Assembly (NCBI GenBank): GCA_946623765.1
Contig: CAMORL010000026.1
Span: 1 to 15,183, forward strand
Direction of reading: 5' to 3'
From: an uncultured Clostridia bacterium
GTDB lineage: Bacteria > Bacillota_A > Clostridia > Christensenellales > CAG-138
Length of the DNA: 15,183 nt
Made by a program: the position numbers and the translations under genes. The notes below the pieces were generated by a model. The model had not been told where the DNA came from, searched no databases, and saw only the letters and a list, made by a program, of their open reading frames with translations. Positions 13,899-15,183 of the stretch are shown here, piece after piece. The number at the start of each line of letters is the position of its first letter. The first letter of the stretch is position 1.

Positions 13899-15183
13899 AT
13901 GAGAAAAACCATTTCTCTGGTCCTGGCAGTCCTGATGATGCTTGCCCTGCTTCCCGCGGTCAAGCTTTCGACGGCTTCCGCCGAAGACGCGGTTCCGACC
14001 TATGCAAAGGTCGAATCTGCCGAAGATCTGACTGACGGATCCTACCTGGTTGTTGTCGACAGCAAGAAGATCGACGGCGCCTATTATACCTTCAACGGTA
14101 CAACGGCAACGTCGAACAATCTTGTTCGCGTCGAAAGCATCGTCGACAACACGATCGAAGGCGATTACACAGCCAACGAGATCGAAATCGCAGTTGTTGA
14201 GGGCGGGTATTCGCTCAAAAACAGCGCAGGCAAGTACCTCGGTGCCGGAAACGGCAGCAATACCGTTGTTTTCGGTGACGAAGCAGTTGTCAACGGCATT
14301 ACGCTGGGCAGCGATCTCAAGGTTTCGATCACCATGACCACCGACACGGCCCGCGAATTCAAGCTGAACAATTCGAACGATCAGCCGTTCTTCCGGTACT
14401 ACAAGGCCAGCACCACCGGATCGAACTACTATCTTCCCTCCCTCTATAAGAAGGTAGAAGCGGAAGAACCGGATCCCTCTCCGTCCACTGAGCCGGATCC
14501 CTCTCCGTCCACCGATCCCGAACCCTCTCCGTCCACCGAGCCGGATCCCGAGCCGGAAGGAACGAAGATGGAGCTTGTCGAGACGCTTGCTGACGGTGAC
14601 GAAGTTGTCATCTTCTACCCCGCAGGCAGCAAGGTCATGACGGGTGAGGATTACCTCTACAACAACAAAAAGCATGAGCTCGTTGCGGCAGACGCAACGC
14701 TGACCGACGGTGTTCTCGACGTTCCGGATTCCGCAGTCGTTCTGACCGTCGAAGTCACGTACGTCCCGGCCGATGCAGAAATGCCCGAACTGAGCGTCAA
14801 GGCAGCCGAAGGCTATTACGCGTATGCGTTCAAAACCGCCGAAGGTCAGTATCTGCTTGCAGACGGAACCAATGTACAGCTCGTAGAGCGCACCGAAGAA
14901 AACACGGCAAACACGCTGTTCCAGCTCGAGCCCGTTGAAGGCGGCTACTACATCAAGTGCGACAGCGCACAGTACAACGGCAAGGCGCAGTACATCGAAT
15001 TCTACGGCGGCTACTTCACCGTGTACGGCATGGGCAGCAACACCGCGGTCTACACCTTCCAGTTCTTTGCGGAACCCAAAGAAGCTCCCGTAGAACCGAC
15101 GGGCGACACGATCATTCTGTTCACGAACGACGTGCACTGCGGCATCCGTGACGGTTGGGGCTATGCAGGTCTTGCAGACCTCA
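13899..15183 (+). CDS. Secreted bifunctional metallophosphatase/5'-nucleotidase, N-terminal part (runs off the window)
   Basis: The frame is open for 428 codons and continues past the right edge. Residues 1-28 are a Sec signal peptide (MRKT, hydrophobic LVLAVLMMLALLPAV, cleavage after ASA28). A first beta-rich module spans about 35-188 (DGSYLVVVDS, YSLKNSAGKYLGAGNG). Residues 190-220 are an acidic Pro/Ser/Thr linker of octapeptide repeats. A second beta-rich module spans about 222-392 (DGDEVVIFYPAG, GQYLLADG, YNGKAQYIEFYGG). At 402 begins GDTIILFTNDVHCGI, the first strand and metal-binding DxH (D411, H413) of a calcineurin-type metallophosphatase as in UshA-like 5'-nucleotidases. It probably hydrolyses nucleotides outside the cell. 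AAGGAGGA lies 12 bases before the ATG. Catalytic core, C-terminal nucleotidase domain and any wall anchor are outside the window. Confidence 0.9.
   Translation, partial: MRKTISLVLAVLMMLALLPAVKLSTASAEDAVPTYAKVESAEDLTDGSYLVVVDSKKIDGAYYTFNGTTATSNNLVRVESIVDNTIEGDYTANEIEIAVVEGGYSLKNSAGKYLGAGNGSNTVVFGDEAVVNGITLGSDLKVSITMTTDTAREFKLNNSNDQPFFRYYKASTTGSNYYLPSLYKKVEAEEPDPSPSTEPDPSPSTDPEPSPSTEPDPEPEGTKMELVETLADGDEVVIFYPAGSKVMTGEDYLYNNKKHELVAADATLTDGVLDVPDSAVVLTVEVTYVPADAEMPELSVKAAEGYYAYAFKTAEGQYLLADGTNVQLVERTEENTANTLFQLEPVEGGYYIKCDSAQYNGKAQYIEFYGGYFTVYGMGSNTAVYTFQFFAEPKEAPVEPTGDTIILFTNDVHCGIRDGWGYAGLADL
14466..14558 (+). repeat. 24-bp tandem repeats coding for EPDPSPST linker
   Basis: Three full 24-bp units (14466-14489, 14490-14513, 14514-14537) and a partial fourth (14538-14558) encode EPDPSPST, EPDPSPST, DPEPSPST and EPDPEPE. 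The units differ by a few bases. Such repeats form extended flexible linkers in secreted Gram-positive proteins and can change copy number by slippage. Confidence 0.9.

Noticed and set aside
13875..15137. 420-codon open frame on the minus strand
   Set aside because: Antisense to the secreted nucleotidase, which has a signal peptide, linker repeats and a metallophosphatase start on the plus strand.
1..15183. Mobile element, CRISPR array, tRNA or defence system
   Set aside because: No transposase, integrase, spaced direct repeats, cloverleaf or defence-type gene was recognised; composition is even apart from intergenic AT-rich promoters.

Overview
This is a window of about 57% GC (estimated by eye) from a Gram-positive, anaerobe-like bacterium, most likely a member of Clostridia (Bacillota) and probably gut-associated. 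The evidence is the gene content: FtsA/FtsZ with Bacillota-type C-terminal tails, an Mrp-type ATPase paired with a C-GCAxxG-C-C cysteine protein, formate-tetrahydrofolate ligase, and a secreted 5'-nucleotidase with an acidic Pro/Ser/Thr linker. Strong AGGAGG ribosome binding sites, TTGACA/TATAAT promoters and short U-tailed terminators fit the same picture. Species cannot be named from the sequence.

Left part (1-2511, minus strand): UPF0489-family protein, then prmA, rsmE and the first 24 codons of mtaB. The last three are nearly overlapping and form an RNA/ribosome modification operon. Next (2512-5210, plus strand): ftsA-ftsZ with a clear promoter and terminator. Then (5219-6409, minus) a short ComEC-like membrane channel protein, divergent from a Sir2 deacylase gene (6468-7184, plus). 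An Mrp/NBP35 ATPase gene overlaps by 4 bp the gene of a four-cysteine C-GCAxxG-C-C protein (7277-8544, plus). Next come a class I/II aminotransferase (8699-9985), a two-helix membrane coiled-coil protein of unknown function (10075-10644), a convergent P-loop NTPase-CYTH fusion (10706-11809, minus), formate-tetrahydrofolate ligase (11970-13628, plus), and an incomplete secreted metallophosphatase/5'-nucleotidase running off the right edge (13899-15183, plus).

The window is dense and mostly housekeeping. No gap exceeds 300 bases; the largest (13629-13898) holds a terminator, a promoter, a 5'-UTR dyad and a GC-rich stretch I cannot assign. No tRNA, rRNA, CRISPR array, insertion sequence or prophage was seen.

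The points most worth a second look are: two genes (UPF0489 and comEC) whose near-consensus promoters lie so close to the ATG that their mRNAs should be leaderless; a 16-bp dyad shared by two unrelated promoters; a ComEC lacking the usual end domains; the Mrp/four-cysteine gene pair; the P-loop-CYTH fusion; and the modular secreted nucleotidase with a hairpin in its leader. I did not find a clear new multi-gene system.
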